From: Candidatus Hydrogenedentota bacterium
GTDB taxonomy: Bacteria > Hydrogenedentota > Hydrogenedentia > Hydrogenedentales > SLHB01
DNA: 64,000 nt
Assembly (NCBI GenBank): GCA_020848835.1
Contig: JADLHJ010000081.1
Location: forward strand, 81,721 to 145,720
Direction of reading: 5' to 3'
Of this stretch, positions 16,694 through 26,235 are shown piece after piece. Below the pieces are notes generated by a model. That model was not told where the DNA came from. It did no database searches and worked only from the letters and a program-made list of their open reading frames with translations. The stretch's first letter is position 1. Each line of letters opens with the position of its first letter. The position numbers were made by a program, and so were the translations under genes.

Positions 16694-18364
16694 TTAACGC
16701 CGCATTTTCTTGCTTCTGCGATCCTGCAATACGATGCGCACGACCATGATCATGCCGCTGCCGGCGGCGACCATGAAGCAGACGATTGCGAAACCAGGAT
16801 AGCCGAACAGGCGAAACGTAGTCTCCACGCGCATGAGCAATGCGGCGCCGACGATCAATGCCGCGAGGATGAGTCCGAGTGTGATTCGGTTTGCGACTTT
16901 CTGAAAGCCTTCGACGAGCAGTTCTTCGTCGATCGCGTCCACTTTTACTTTGAGATTGTTTGTGGCGACCGCATCCATGATTCTGTTGACGCGATCGGGC
17001 ATGCGCGCGATGAGGTCTTTTACTTCGAGCAAACCGCCAAAAATATTTCCCGGCGAGAAGGAGCGACGCAAGCGAGCGGTCAATAGTTTGTTCGCGTTAC
17101 TGCGAATCGAAGCGTTCGGGTCGAAGGTCGGATCGAGCGTTCGCGCGATGACGTCGAGATTCAGCAACGTCTTGCCGAGCATGGAGAGTTCTGAGGGAAC
17201 CCTGAGTTTGCTTTCGCCGGAGATGCGACCCATTTCGAGCATGATGCGGCCTGCTTGGATATCTTCGACGCGCGATCCGAAATTTTCGCTCACAAGGTTG
17301 GCAATGTTTTGCCGGAATGTTACTTCGTCGAAATCCTTTTTCGGACTGCTAATTTTGATCGACAAGGTGGCGGCATCGTCGCCGCGGCCTTCGCTTACCG
17401 CGAGGACGAGTTGCAGAAGGTTTTCCTGCAGTGTGGGCGCAACGTAGCCGACCATGCCAAGATCCAGCAGGGCGATGCGGCGGTCGTTGGTGAGAAAAAC
17501 GTTGCCGGGGTGGGGGTCGGCGTGGAAGTAACCATCGACCAATATCTGCTTCAAGTAGGCTTCGAATATTTCCTCGGCCAGTGCGCCGCCATCCAATTCG
17601 AGGGACGCGAGCGGTCCCATGTCCGTTATCTTTTTGCCACGTATATATTCCATGGTCAGCACGCGGGAACTCGTATAGTCTTCGATTGGTGTGGGTACAA
17701 TGATGTTTGGAAATTCTTCCATGTTATTTGCGAGCGCGGTGAGATTGCGCGCTTCGCGCAGATAGTCCAGTTCCCGCCAAATGCTGCGCCGGAACTCTTC
17801 AAGGGTGCGGCAGAACTCGTAGCGGTCGCCCCAGCTCGTGTGTGAGTCGAGGAAGGACGCAATCTCCTCGAGCACTTCAAGGTCGCTGGCGACTTGTTCG
17901 CGGACGCCGGGACGCTGGACTTTTACGACGACTATGCGGCCGTCACGCAGGGTGGCGCGGTGTACCTGGCCCAGCGAGGCGGAGCCAATGGGTTTCTTCT
18001 CGAAATCGGAGAAGGCCTTTGAAATGCGAATGCCCAATTCTTCCGCAACGATTTTCTCTACTTCCTCGTATGAGAAGGGTTCGATCTTATCCTGCAATCG
18101 GGACAAGGCCATGATGTAAGGTGGCGGAAGAAGGTCTGGTCGCGTTGACAGAACCTGACCCAGCTTTACAAAAGTAGGGCCCAGTTCTTCCAGGTCGGTG
18201 GCAAAGGTCGTTGCATCCGCCGCCGTAGTATCGCTTGCTGCATCGGGTTCCAGGTCTGTGATCATGCCGGCGCTTTTTACTACATCGGACCGGCCGTGGC
18301 GAATGAGGAGTCGCGCGATATCGCCATAGCGTCTAATGTGTTTTGGATTGACCATGATGCTCAT
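16694..18364 (-). CDS. ubiB: UbiB/ABC1/AarF-family atypical kinase
   Basis: 556 residues from the ATG at 18364 (GGGAAA upstream); a longer frame extends into low-complexity DNA and is rejected. Family hallmarks: the K-x-G-Q motif in FVKLGQVLSTRPDLLPPPY, an Ala-rich loop IGSASLGQVHRA in place of the P-loop, VVVKVQRPGV (VAIK lysine), YFHADPHPGN catalytic loop and LLDLGMVG metal-binding motif; two C-terminal hydrophobic segments (about 490-545) anchor it in the membrane. UbiB-like ATPases extract and hand on quinone precursors; in bacteria without ubiquinone they serve menaquinone or other lipid functions. No quinone biosynthesis gene is adjacent. Confidence 0.92.
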   Translation of the reverse strand: MSIMVNPKHIRRYGDIARLLIRHGRSDVVKSAGMITDLEPDAASDTTAADATTFATDLEELGPTFVKLGQVLSTRPDLLPPPYIMALSRLQDKIEPFSYEEVEKIVAEELGIRISKAFSDFEKKPIGSASLGQVHRATLRDGRIVVVKVQRPGVREQVASDLEVLEEIASFLDSHTSWGDRYEFCRTLEEFRRSIWRELDYLREARNLTALANNMEEFPNIIVPTPIEDYTSSRVLTMEYIRGKKITDMGPLASLELDGGALAEEIFEAYLKQILVDGYFHADPHPGNVFLTNDRRIALLDLGMVGYVAPTLQENLLQLVLAVSEGRGDDAATLSIKISSPKKDFDEVTFRQNIANLVSENFGSRVEDIQAGRIMLEMGRISGESKLRVPSELSMLGKTLLNLDVIARTLDPTFDPNASIRSNANKLLTARLRRSFSPGNIFGGLLEVKDLIARMPDRVNRIMDAVATNNLKVKVDAIDEELLVEGFQKVANRITLGLILAALIVGAALLMRVETTFRLFGYPGFAIVCFMVAAGSGMIMVVRIVLQDRRSKKMRR

Positions 18365-18416
18365 GCAGAGTTTCCCCTTGTCCGTGCGCTTGCAATGCGA
18401 ACTTAAAAAATGATGT

Positions 18417-18488
18417 GCACGCCGGCGGCAAACGCTGGGCTTAGGGGGGACCGTTTGGGGGGAGGATGGGGGTTGGCCGCCGGCGTGC
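18417..18488 (-). terminator. Long GC-rich hairpin with T-run, terminator or leader element
   Basis: Perfect 13-bp inverted repeat (gcacgccggcggc at 18417-18429, its complement at 18476-18488) enclosing 46 nt with three long G-runs on the plus strand. On the minus strand the stem is followed by ACATCATTTTTT. It lies between the cupin gene and ubiB, so it may end the cupin transcript or act in the ubiB leader. Confidence 0.55.
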
Positions 18489-18596
18489 AACGTGTTTCTG
18501 AATGTTCAACTGTGAGGCAAATCATACGCGTAAGGCGAAGGACATCGTATCGGTAGAACTGCCAAACCGCTTGTAGGACAAAGTGGGGTTTGCGGT

Positions 18597-18956
18597 TCAT
18601 TTTGTGGCACTTATGACTTCTCCCTCGTTGTCGTACGCGGGCGGTACGTAAAGGTTCATGGTTCGTAAAGGCCGCTTGCCGATGTTTCTGATTTGATGCC
18701 GCTCGGCCTTTTCAATGAGCACAATGTCACCGGCCTTTAGTTTGCTTGTGCGGTTTCTTGCGCCACGCTTCGCCGTGGTGATGGATCCCGTGCCAGACAC
18801 GATGTAGACCCACTGTTCACTATTAGGATGTTCGTTGCGAACGGAATCATCGCTGCAATCGCCGGGCTTCAATACCATCGTCGCGACTTGTGCGTTGCGT
18901 GAAGAGAACAGCACATCGAATTCCCGTTTCCAATCGACCTTTGAAATATGTCTCAT
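18597..18956 (-). CDS. Small cupin-domain protein
   Basis: 119 residues from the ATG at 18956 with GGAAGGGA upstream. A single conserved beta-barrel cupin: motif 1 around EHPNSEQWVYIVSGTGSI, motif 2 around LKAGDIVLIEKAERHQIRN. His at the first motif and His in ERHQIRN could bind a metal. Typical of mannose isomerase-like or sensor cupins; the substrate is not inferable. It diverges from the Lys-rich gene at 19100. Confidence 0.8.
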   Translation of the reverse strand: MRHISKVDWKREFDVLFSSRNAQVATMVLKPGDCSDDSVRNEHPNSEQWVYIVSGTGSITTAKRGARNRTSKLKAGDIVLIEKAERHQIRNIGKRPLRTMNLYVPPAYDNEGEVISATK

Positions 18957-19099
18957 CGTTGATTTCCCTTCCGGTTCACATCGGCGAGACGCGGACAATG
19001 CGCCGCGCATTCGTCCGACAGCCGCAATTCTTGCATCGGCGTAATGTAAACACATCCACTGCACCACCATGTTCTAAAAAACGAGAAGGAGTCATTGCA

Positions 19100-19414
19100 A
19101 TGGCACGTTATGGAAAGAAGGCCCAGGAATCGGTTGAAGAGGCGATGCATAAACGCAAGCGCGGAGAGTTGAAGAGCGGCCGGAGTGGGAAGACGGTGAA
19201 GAGCAGGAAGCAGGCAATTGCGATTGGCCTTTCCGAAGCGCGGGAAAAAGGTGCGAAGGTGCCGAAGAAAAAGGCGAGTACGAAAAAGCGGGCGGCATCA
19301 ACGACAGCGACGCGCAATTCCGGTGGAAGCAAGACCGGCGCGAAGCGGTCGAGCGCGAAGAGGAAATCGGGGCCGAAGAAGAAAGCCGCTGCAAAATCGC
19401 GCAGCAGACGGTAA
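19100..19414 (+). CDS. DUF6496-type lysine-rich histone-like protein
   Basis: 104 residues; AAGGAG precedes the ATG by nine bases. The first 55 residues (MARYGKKAQESVEEAMHKRK .. RSGKTVKSRKQAIAIGLSEA) match the small conserved DUF6496 domain as I remember it; the rest is a Lys/Ala/Ser-rich tail like histone H1 or bacterial HctB-type proteins. It is expected to bind DNA non-specifically. Its position convergent to the Ku-LigD operon, 12 bases apart, suggests a role in DNA protection or end joining. Confidence 0.8.
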   Translation: MARYGKKAQESVEEAMHKRKRGELKSGRSGKTVKSRKQAIAIGLSEAREKGAKVPKKKASTKKRAASTTATRNSGGSKTGAKRSSAKRKSGPKKKAAAKSRSRR

Positions 19415-19426
19415 TCGCATGGCGCT

Positions 19427-22069
19427 TCATTTTTTCACGCGGCGCAGTTTTGGCTTCCCTTCACCAGCGGCGAATGTTTGTTTGAGCGACAAGAGTTCGC
19501 GCCACGGATCTTTGCGTTCAATAGGCGTCTTATCGAGTAAGGTCCATCCGCCGGGATTGGTTTTTGCAGTAAAATCTTCCCAATCGATCGGCATTGAGAT
19601 GGGGGCATTTTCGCGGGCGCGGGTGCTGTATGGCGCGATGAAGGTGGCGCCGCGGCTGTTGCGCAGGTAGTCGATGTAGATCTTTCCGGTGCGTTTTGCC
19701 TTGCTCATTGTCGCGGTGTACTTTTCCGGTTCCACTTCCGCCATGTGCGCGGCGATCGCTTGCGTGATCGCTTTCAGGTCGTCCCAGGACGTATTGGGTT
19801 CGAGGGGCGCTGCGATGTGATAGCCTTTGCCGCCGGTAGTTTTCAGAAAACTTTTTAGGCCGAGGGCTTTTAGGTGATCGCGCAGGAGATGCGCGGCGTT
19901 CACGAGGTCCTGCCCCGTAACATCCGGGCCTGGATCGAGATCGAACACAAGCATATCGGGGCGCTCGACATTTGGTGCGTGACAGCCCCAGGTATGAAAT
20001 TCGAGCACGCCGAGATTGACCAGGCCGAGCAATCCTTCTTTATCCTCAATCATAAGATAATCTTCGGTGCCCTTTTTTTCGCGAATTGGAATCGTACGCA
20101 CGCTTTTGGGCAGGCCTTGCGAAATGTGCTTTTGATAGAAGCATTGTCCGGTGCGGCCGTCCGGGCAACGCACGAGACTTAGTGGACGACCGGCGAGGTA
20201 GGGCAACATGCGATCGGCGATGCGATCGTAGTACTCCGCGAGCATTTGTTTCGTGATGCCTTCGGGATAGAGCTTTTTGCCGGGATTTGAAATGGTCACG
20301 CCGCTGATTGTTACCGGGGCGTTTTTTCCTTTTCGTGTGGGCGCGGGTGATTTATGGGGCTTCGCAGGCTGCGGCTCGTCGATGTCCGCTGACGCACGCT
20401 TGGCGAGGCGCGTTGCCGTGCGTGGGACTTCGCGCGTAATTTCGACAGGTTTCTTGTCGTCTCGGATACCTTTAAAAGACGGATGCCGCAGTTGACCTTC
20501 TTGCGTCCATTCTGTGAACTCGACTTCGCAGACGAGTTTGGGTTCGAGCCAATGCACGCCGCGGGCCAGCGCGCCAATGGGTGGTGACGCAAATGCGGAC
20601 TGTTTGCGAATGAGCGGTTTCATCAATTTAGCAACGCTTCGCAGGGATTTTTCGGTGAATCCAGTTCCGACGCGACCTGCATATACGAAGTCGCCTTCTG
20701 CATTGTAGTATCCGAGCAGGAGCGCACCGAACGCGGACCGGCTGCCCGAGGGATCGGTAAACCCGCCGATCACGAATTCCTGGCCCTTTAGGCATTTCGT
20801 TTTCACCCAAGAACGGGTGCGCTTTTGCATGTATGCGGCGTCCGCTTGTTTTGACACAACGCCTTCGAGGCCAAGCTTGCACGAGTTGCTGTAGACTTTC
20901 TCGCCGCTACCTTCGATGTGTTCACTAAAGCGGATAAGACCGTTCTGCGCATCGCCGAGAAGGTCCTTTAACATTTGCTTGCGATCGCGCAGCGTACATT
21001 TGGTCAAGTCAAAGCCATTGAGATAAAGAAGGTCGAAGACGTAGTACGCGAGTGGCGCGCGGCAGCCTTCGCCCAAAAAGTTTTGGAGCGATTGAAAGTC
21101 TGTCGTGCCGTCTTCTCGCAAGGCGACTACCTCGCCGTCCAGCACGCATGCCTCGGCGATGTCATCGCACGCGTTTGCGATACCCGGGAATTTACTGGTC
21201 CATGGTTTGCCGTTACGGCTCATCAGGTCGGTCTTGCCGTTCTTGATCAAGGCTACAATGCGGTAGCCGTCAAATTTTACTTCGTGCAACCACTCGTCGC
21301 CCGTCGGCACCGAATCCACGAGCGTACACAACTGCGGACTGATTTGGCGGGGCATTGATGTCTTCACGGCATGTTCAACAGCAGCGGGGTCCACGGCCTT
21401 TGCAAGTCCGACCGTCTTTGTCGCGCGCATTTTGCGCTTTGGTTGGTCTTCCGGTGGAATTGCTTTTGACTTGCGGCTGCTTTTCCATACGGCGCCCTTG
21501 CCAGCGGCGATCTGCTCGAGCGATCGCCCTGTGGCGGCGCTGTCGGGCATCACTTGCGTTACGTCTTCATCGGCCTGTGCGAACTCGTCTTTCTCTTTAA
21601 TGAGCAGCCAATTGTCGCCTTCATCATTGTCGCGCGGCGCCATGCGAATGAGCGCCCAGCCACCCTGCAATTTTTTACCGTGCAGCTCAAATTTCATACG
21701 CCCTTTGGCGTAGGACTGACGCGGGTTTGGATCGAGCGATTCCCAGGTCCCTTCGTCCCACACCATGACGGTACCGCCGCCGTACTGTCCCTTCGGAATT
21801 GTGCCTTCGAAGGTGGCGTAATCAAGCGGATGATCTTCTACATGTACGGCGAGACGCTTTTCTTTCGGATCGAAGCTTGGACCTTTGGGCACCGCCCAAC
21901 TCTTTAGTGTGCCTTCGAGCTCAAGCCTAAAGTCATAATGAAGACGGGATGCATCGTGTTTCTGAATGACGAAACGCTTCTCTTTTGCACCTCGCCTCCC
22001 CTTTCTTGTTCCGCTTGGTTCGGCAGTCTTGCGAAAGTTGCGCTTCCGCTTGTACTCGACCAAGCTCAC
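19427..22069 (-). CDS. ligD: Multidomain NHEJ DNA ligase LigD
   Basis: 880 residues with all three LigD modules. N-terminal 3'-phosphoesterase (about 30-190): HDASRLHYDFRLELEG and VEDHPLDYATFEG carry the metal-binding His and Asp. ATP-dependent ligase (about 240-540): nucleotidyl Lys265 in EVKFDGYR, further motifs DGEVVAL and EGVVSKQ. C-terminal archaeo-eukaryotic primase-type polymerase (about 590-870): ISNPGKKLYPEGITK and the catalytic DLDPGPDV. It fills, trims and seals double-strand breaks held by Ku. Order PE-LIG-POL is one of the known arrangements. The start overlaps the ku stop by four bases, an operon with tight coupling. Confidence 0.95.
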   Translation of the reverse strand: MSLVEYKRKRNFRKTAEPSGTRKGRRGAKEKRFVIQKHDASRLHYDFRLELEGTLKSWAVPKGPSFDPKEKRLAVHVEDHPLDYATFEGTIPKGQYGGGTVMVWDEGTWESLDPNPRQSYAKGRMKFELHGKKLQGGWALIRMAPRDNDEGDNWLLIKEKDEFAQADEDVTQVMPDSAATGRSLEQIAAGKGAVWKSSRKSKAIPPEDQPKRKMRATKTVGLAKAVDPAAVEHAVKTSMPRQISPQLCTLVDSVPTGDEWLHEVKFDGYRIVALIKNGKTDLMSRNGKPWTSKFPGIANACDDIAEACVLDGEVVALREDGTTDFQSLQNFLGEGCRAPLAYYVFDLLYLNGFDLTKCTLRDRKQMLKDLLGDAQNGLIRFSEHIEGSGEKVYSNSCKLGLEGVVSKQADAAYMQKRTRSWVKTKCLKGQEFVIGGFTDPSGSRSAFGALLLGYYNAEGDFVYAGRVGTGFTEKSLRSVAKLMKPLIRKQSAFASPPIGALARGVHWLEPKLVCEVEFTEWTQEGQLRHPSFKGIRDDKKPVEITREVPRTATRLAKRASADIDEPQPAKPHKSPAPTRKGKNAPVTISGVTISNPGKKLYPEGITKQMLAEYYDRIADRMLPYLAGRPLSLVRCPDGRTGQCFYQKHISQGLPKSVRTIPIREKKGTEDYLMIEDKEGLLGLVNLGVLEFHTWGCHAPNVERPDMLVFDLDPGPDVTGQDLVNAAHLLRDHLKALGLKSFLKTTGGKGYHIAAPLEPNTSWDDLKAITQAIAAHMAEVEPEKYTATMSKAKRTGKIYIDYLRNSRGATFIAPYSTRARENAPISMPIDWEDFTAKTNPGGWTLLDKTPIERKDPWRELLSLKQTFAAGEGKPKLRRVKK

Positions 22070-22965
22070 GACGCTTTTTTCCGCGCGGATTGCTTTGGCT
22101 TAGACTTCTTTGCGGTGCTGCTGGTCTTATTCGCGCGGTGCGGCGCTGCCACTTTTTGCGCACGGGCGCCCTTGCCAGACTTCTCCATACTGCGCTTGAG
22201 GAGGTCCATGATGTTGACGATATTCGTTGTGGCGGGAGCTTCCTCGCGATCCGGTTCCGGTACATCCACGCCACCGGAGGCTGCCTTTTTCTCGATCCAT
22301 TCCATGAGCGCCTCGCGGTATTCGTCATGGTAGCGTTCCGGTTTCCACGGCGCGGTCATGGTTTTGATCAATTGCGTCGCAAGGTCGATTTCCTTTGCCG
22401 TTACCTTGTACGCAGAGAGTTCGTCGCCCGGCAAGTCGAATTCCTTCGGTTGACGCACTTCGTTGTAAAAACGCAGGACGAACATAAAAACGGCATCGCC
22501 TTGCGGCATTACGGCGCAGAGATACTGTTTCGTGCGCAGGACGACTTTTGCGACGCCGGCCATGCCGCTTTTTTTCAATGCTTCGCGCAGCACGACGTAT
22601 GATTTTTCGCCATTCTTCATAGGCACGAGGACATATGGCTTGTCGAAGTACTGATACGGAATTTTTTCCGCGTCCACGAAATCTTCGATTTCGACCGCGC
22701 GCGTCTGTTCGACGGCCGCGCGTTCAAAATCTTTGTCGTCGAGGAGGACGTAGTTGCCGTCCTCGAATTCGTAGCCTTTGACGATCTTGTCCCAAGGCAC
22801 TTCTTTGCCGGTGACATCGTTCACGCGTTCGTAGCGGACGCGCGCGTTGTTGCGGCTGTCTACGAGGTGAAAACTCAAATCGTGGTGTTTCTCCGCGGAG
22901 TGGAGCTCGACGGGGATGTTAACGAGACCAAACGAGATGTTGCCTTTCCAAATTGCGCGTGCCAT
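22066..22965 (-). CDS. ku: Bacterial Ku, NHEJ end-binding protein
   Basis: 299 residues from the ATG at 22965, where the family's usual opening ARAIWKGNISFGLVNIPVEL begins and a GGGAG lies upstream. The Ku core barrel covers about residues 1-240, with YVLLDDKDFE, YQYFDKPYVLVPM and LRFYNEVRQPKEF. The C-terminal 60 residues are Lys/Ala/Ser-rich, as in extended Ku proteins that bind DNA beyond the ring. It forms a homodimer that threads onto DNA ends and recruits LigD encoded next to it. Confidence 0.95.
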   Translation of the reverse strand: MARAIWKGNISFGLVNIPVELHSAEKHHDLSFHLVDSRNNARVRYERVNDVTGKEVPWDKIVKGYEFEDGNYVLLDDKDFERAAVEQTRAVEIEDFVDAEKIPYQYFDKPYVLVPMKNGEKSYVVLREALKKSGMAGVAKVVLRTKQYLCAVMPQGDAVFMFVLRFYNEVRQPKEFDLPGDELSAYKVTAKEIDLATQLIKTMTAPWKPERYHDEYREALMEWIEKKAASGGVDVPEPDREEAPATTNIVNIMDLLKRSMEKSGKGARAQKVAAPHRANKTSSTAKKSKPKQSARKKAS

Positions 22966-23099
22966 GGCGCAAACTCCCTCGCGGGCATACCGCGCCCGCA
23001 TGCGACCGCAGCCCTGCGGCAGCCCCAGTTTCCGCGATGCGCGCGCCCTGTTGGTATCAGCATTAGAATGGCGGTGGCGTAAGAACAAACTGACGCGGA

Positions 23100-23666
23100 T
23101 TAGATATGCGCAACATCTTGGGTAGCAGCAAATGCATCCGCTGCCGATTGGATGAGCGCCTTTGCGGATTTTGCGTCCGCACGTCCAATTGGATTGAACT
23201 TTTTTCCTTCGGCGAGATTGTAATTCACAAAGAACTGCTCAATGTTTGCGATCAATACGCTGTCGAGATCGTCAAGCGATTGCCACGCGTTGTTTTCCTC
23301 GGATGCCGCGGCCACCGCGATGATGCGATCGTTTCGTTGCGGCGGTTGGTCGGGCGCGTACTGCATGGCTTCGATGGCGCCCACAACGCGCGCTTCGACG
23401 ATACACCCTTGTGGGAGCGGTTCGTCGAGTAACAGCAAGATGTCGATAAAATCTCCATCCTCGCCGCGCGTGGCGGGGACGAACCCGAAGTGAAACGGGA
23501 ACGCGGTGCCGAGTGGCAAGAGTTTGTGCAGATGAAATATTTCCAACGCCGCGTCATATTTGAATTTTGCGCGGTTGCCGCGCGGTGTTTCCACAACCAT
23601 AAGCACATTTGCGCTGTATTCATCGGGCGGCTGAAGATTTGTCAATCGCGCAGAATTGTTGTTCAT
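23100..23666 (-). CDS. ppa: Soluble inorganic pyrophosphatase-like (family I)
   Basis: 188 residues from the ATG at 23666, whose ATGA overlaps the stop of the preceding tiny gene. The family I fold is visible: RGNRAKFKYD (substrate Lys), FPFHFGFVPAT, and the metal-binding GEDGDFIDIL with D70, D72 and D75 equivalent to the canonical DGDxxD triad, then RNDRIIAV near the DxxxxAKxIAV region. It is more divergent than housekeeping PpaA: the usual DPxD proline is Phe-Ile. It should hydrolyse pyrophosphate, but activity on another phosphoanhydride is possible. Confidence 0.85.
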   Translation of the reverse strand: MNNNSARLTNLQPPDEYSANVLMVVETPRGNRAKFKYDAALEIFHLHKLLPLGTAFPFHFGFVPATRGEDGDFIDILLLLDEPLPQGCIVEARVVGAIEAMQYAPDQPPQRNDRIIAVAAASEENNAWQSLDDLDSVLIANIEQFFVNYNLAEGKKFNPIGRADAKSAKALIQSAADAFAATQDVAHI

Positions 23667-23770
23667 GTGCAGCCGCGCAACACAAAAATAAGAAGTAACA
23701 CGGGAATCGGGATGCCAAGTAGCCACAGGAGTATGTATCCAATTTTTCCTTCGTTGTCTCTTATCGACAT
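23663..23770 (-). CDS. Single-pass microprotein, 35 aa
   Basis: Start ATG at 23770 with GGAG eight bases upstream. The peptide has a short polar N-terminus (MSIRDNEGKIG) and one hydrophobic helix, YILLWLLGIPIPVLLLIFVL, ending RGCT. The double Ile-Pro in the helix is distinctive; I recall near-identical unnamed microproteins in other environmental bacteria. Its stop overlaps the pyrophosphatase start by four bases, so the two are translationally coupled. Confidence 0.7.
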   Translation of the reverse strand: MSIRDNEGKIGYILLWLLGIPIPVLLLIFVLRGCT

Positions 23771-23945
23771 GTTCAATATCTCCTTATTCTAAACTCGTAG
23801 TTAATTCTGCACGGAGAATTAGCGCGGCGTCAGTCTCAAATGAATGAAGCGCGAGTAAGAATTTTGCTTCGGATGCAAGTGGAATAGCATTGGGTGCGGA
23901 GAGGTTTAGGATGGGTGGACACGCAGTAGATTTTTGAGTACTCCA

Positions 23946-24144
23946 GTGAAAAATAACAATGACCCGCACCATCACATACAAAACGTTACGCGAATGCTGG
24001 ACGAATTGGCCAGCCATCTGCGTGCTGATATTGAGAGCGTGCACGAACCAAAGGCGCAGGCAATTATGGAAACCATGTCGGAAGTTTCAGTCGGGACGCG
24101 CAGCACTTGTTGACGAAGACTTTGAGGCCGGAATGCGCCGATAA
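23946..24144 (+). pseudogene. Possible frameshifted small helical protein
   Basis: From GTG 23946 a 55-residue frame reads NNNDPHHHIQNVTRMLDELA and on to IMETMSEVS before a stop at 24113. Near 24090 a neighbouring frame continues in keeping with the helix (FQSGRAALVDEDFEAGMRR, stop 24144). Together they look like one short helical protein broken by a one-base change. The GTG has no clear ribosome site. Weak call. Confidence 0.3.
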
Positions 24145-24468
24145 TCTTGTAGGAAATGGCCGATAGCCACCTCGCTTGTCGTGGTTCTAGTGCGCGGCGG
24201 TCGATTGCTCCGCTACACCTCTGGCGAAAATGAAGGGCTTCAATAGAGGAGAAAGCGGGCCTATTTACGGTGCCTTTTCGCCCTTTCGGCACTGTCGACC
24301 GCCGCGCACAACTTGTTCTTGCGCTAGTGCTACTCTGTTCTATAGTTGCTATTTATCGCATCCGCAGACAGTCTTAATTCCTATAAAATCCGCTTTACGT
24401 ATGTTTCCGTACCGTCGTAAAATCCTTGAACGGTCTTCTTGGCGTCCACTTTAAAGAAAGGTGTCTTT

Positions 24469-26235
24469 GTGTCCCCACTTCGTGCAAAAAGCAAGGCTGC
24501 TGTCGAACGAAAGGAACTTCAGAAAGCTCCGACGGGCATTGATGGTCTTGATCAAATCACCGGCGGCGGGTTGCCGCGCGGACGTCCGACGCTGATCTGC
24601 GGCGGCCCTGGTTGCGGCAAGACGCTGATGTCCATGGAATTTCTTGTCAAGGGCGCCACGCTGTTCGACGAGCCGGGCGTACACATCGCATTTGAAGAGA
24701 CGCCAGAAGAATTGGCGCAGAACGTCGCCTCGCTCGGTTTCGATGTTGCCGGACTAGTTCGTGACAAAAAGCTGTACTTCGACCACATCAAGATCGATGC
24801 GAATGAAGTCGAAGAAACCGGCGACTTCGATTTAGAGGGGCTGTTTATACGCATCGGTCTCGCGATTGATTCTGTCAATGCGAAACGGATCGTGTTGGAC
24901 ACGATCGAGACCCTGTTCGCGGGTCTTACGAATGAGGCGATTCTGCGTTCCGAGCTCATTCGCTTGTTCCGATGGCTGAAGGATCGCGGCGTCACCGCGA
25001 TTGTAACGGGCGAGCGCGGCGAAGGGCAGCTTACACGACAGGGTATGGAAGAGTATGTTTCCGACTGCGTGATACTTCTGGACCATCGCGTGACCGACCA
25101 GCTTTCGACGAGGCGCTTGCGTATCGTCAAATACCGCGGTACTACTCATGGCACCAACGAGTATCCGTTCTTGATCCAAGAGACGGGCGTCTCGGTGTTG
25201 CCCATCACGTCGATTGGGCTCAAGCATGACGCAAGCAGCGAGCGCGTTTCTACGGGAGTGCCGCGGCTCGACACGATGCTTGAAGGCAAGGGGTATTATC
25301 GCGGCACGTCGATTCTCGTTTCCGGACAGGCAGGCACAGGCAAGACGACGTTTGCCGCGCGCTTCGCGGAGGCAGCCTGCCAGCGCGGCGAGAAGTGCGT
25401 GTACTTTGCCTTCGAAGAGTCGGAGCGGCAAATCGTGCGAAACATGCGTTCCGTGGGTATCGATCTCGATACCTGGATAAAGCGCGGATTGCTCCATGTG
25501 TTCGCGTCGCGCCCAACGTTTTCGGGACTCGAAGCGCACCTCGTGTCAATGCACAAACATATAAATGACTTGAAACCGCGAATTGTCGTGGTCGACCCGC
25601 TCAGCAATTTTATGGCGGTTGGCAGCGCATTGGAGGCGAATTCGCTCTTGATCCGATTGATCGATTTTTTGAAGAGCGAACAAATCACGGGATTCTTTAC
25701 GGATCTGACGGCCGGGCATGGCATCAAGGAACAGACAGAAGTTCAAGTCTCTTCCATCATCGATACCTGGATTCAATTGCGATCCATCGAATTGGCCGGC
25801 GAGCGCAACCGCGCGATTTACATTTTGAAATCGCGGGGTATGGAGCATTCGAACCAGATTCGGGAAGTCCGTTTTAGCGACAAAGGAATTGAATTGATCG
25901 ATGTGTATATAGGGCCCGAGGGCGTACTTACGGGCGCGATGCGCGCCAGTCAAGAGGCCAAGGAACGTGCATTGGCGCTCGAGTTGGTGCAAGCGCAACA
26001 GCGCAAACAACTTGCGATCGAGGCCAAGCGCAAAGCCATCGAAGGCCAGATCCGTGCGTTGGAGTCGGAATTTGAGTCCCTCAAGCTCGAGTCCGAGATG
26101 GTGAATGTGCAGGCGGTAGACCAAGCTTACATTGTGAGTGAAAGCCGCAAGGATATGGGGCGGCGTCGTGGAATTGATGTTGAAATGAAGGATACCAATG
26201 GAAGAGGCGCGAAGGCGCAGCGGGGAAAATCATGA
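24469..26235 (+). CDS. kaiC: KaiC-like double RecA-type ATPase
   Basis: 588 residues from GTG 24469, which has GAAAGG seven bases upstream; a TTG 30 bases earlier lacks one. Two KaiC domains in tandem: CI with Walker A GGPGCGKT (45-52) and catalytic Glu pair in FEETPEE; CII with GQAGTGKT (286-293) and FEESER. In the CII region equivalent to the cyanobacterial Ser/Thr phosphosites the sequence is [10 protein letters not shown], so a Ser-Ser pair could be phosphorylated. A C-terminal coiled coil (about 500-570, rich in Gln, Lys, Glu) replaces the KaiA-binding tail. With KaiB overlapping by four bases and a histidine kinase after it, this is a KaiA-independent Kai signalling operon, probably an hourglass or stress module rather than a true clock. 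Confidence 0.92.
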   Translation: MSPLRAKSKAAVERKELQKAPTGIDGLDQITGGGLPRGRPTLICGGPGCGKTLMSMEFLVKGATLFDEPGVHIAFEETPEELAQNVASLGFDVAGLVRDKKLYFDHIKIDANEVEETGDFDLEGLFIRIGLAIDSVNAKRIVLDTIETLFAGLTNEAILRSELIRLFRWLKDRGVTAIVTGERGEGQLTRQGMEEYVSDCVILLDHRVTDQLSTRRLRIVKYRGTTHGTNEYPFLIQETGVSVLPITSIGLKHDASSERVSTGVPRLDTMLEGKGYYRGTSILVSGQAGTGKTTFAARFAEAACQRGEKCVYFAFEESERQIVRNMRSVGIDLDTWIKRGLLHVFASRPTFSGLEAHLVSMHKHINDLKPRIVVVDPLSNFMAVGSALEANSLLIRLIDFLKSEQITGFFTDLTAGHGIKEQTEVQVSSIIDTWIQLRSIELAGERNRAIYILKSRGMEHSNQIREVRFSDKGIELIDVYIGPEGVLTGAMRASQEAKERALALELVQAQQRKQLAIEAKRKAIEGQIRALESEFESLKLESEMVNVQAVDQAYIVSESRKDMGRRRGIDVEMKDTNGRGAKAQRGKS

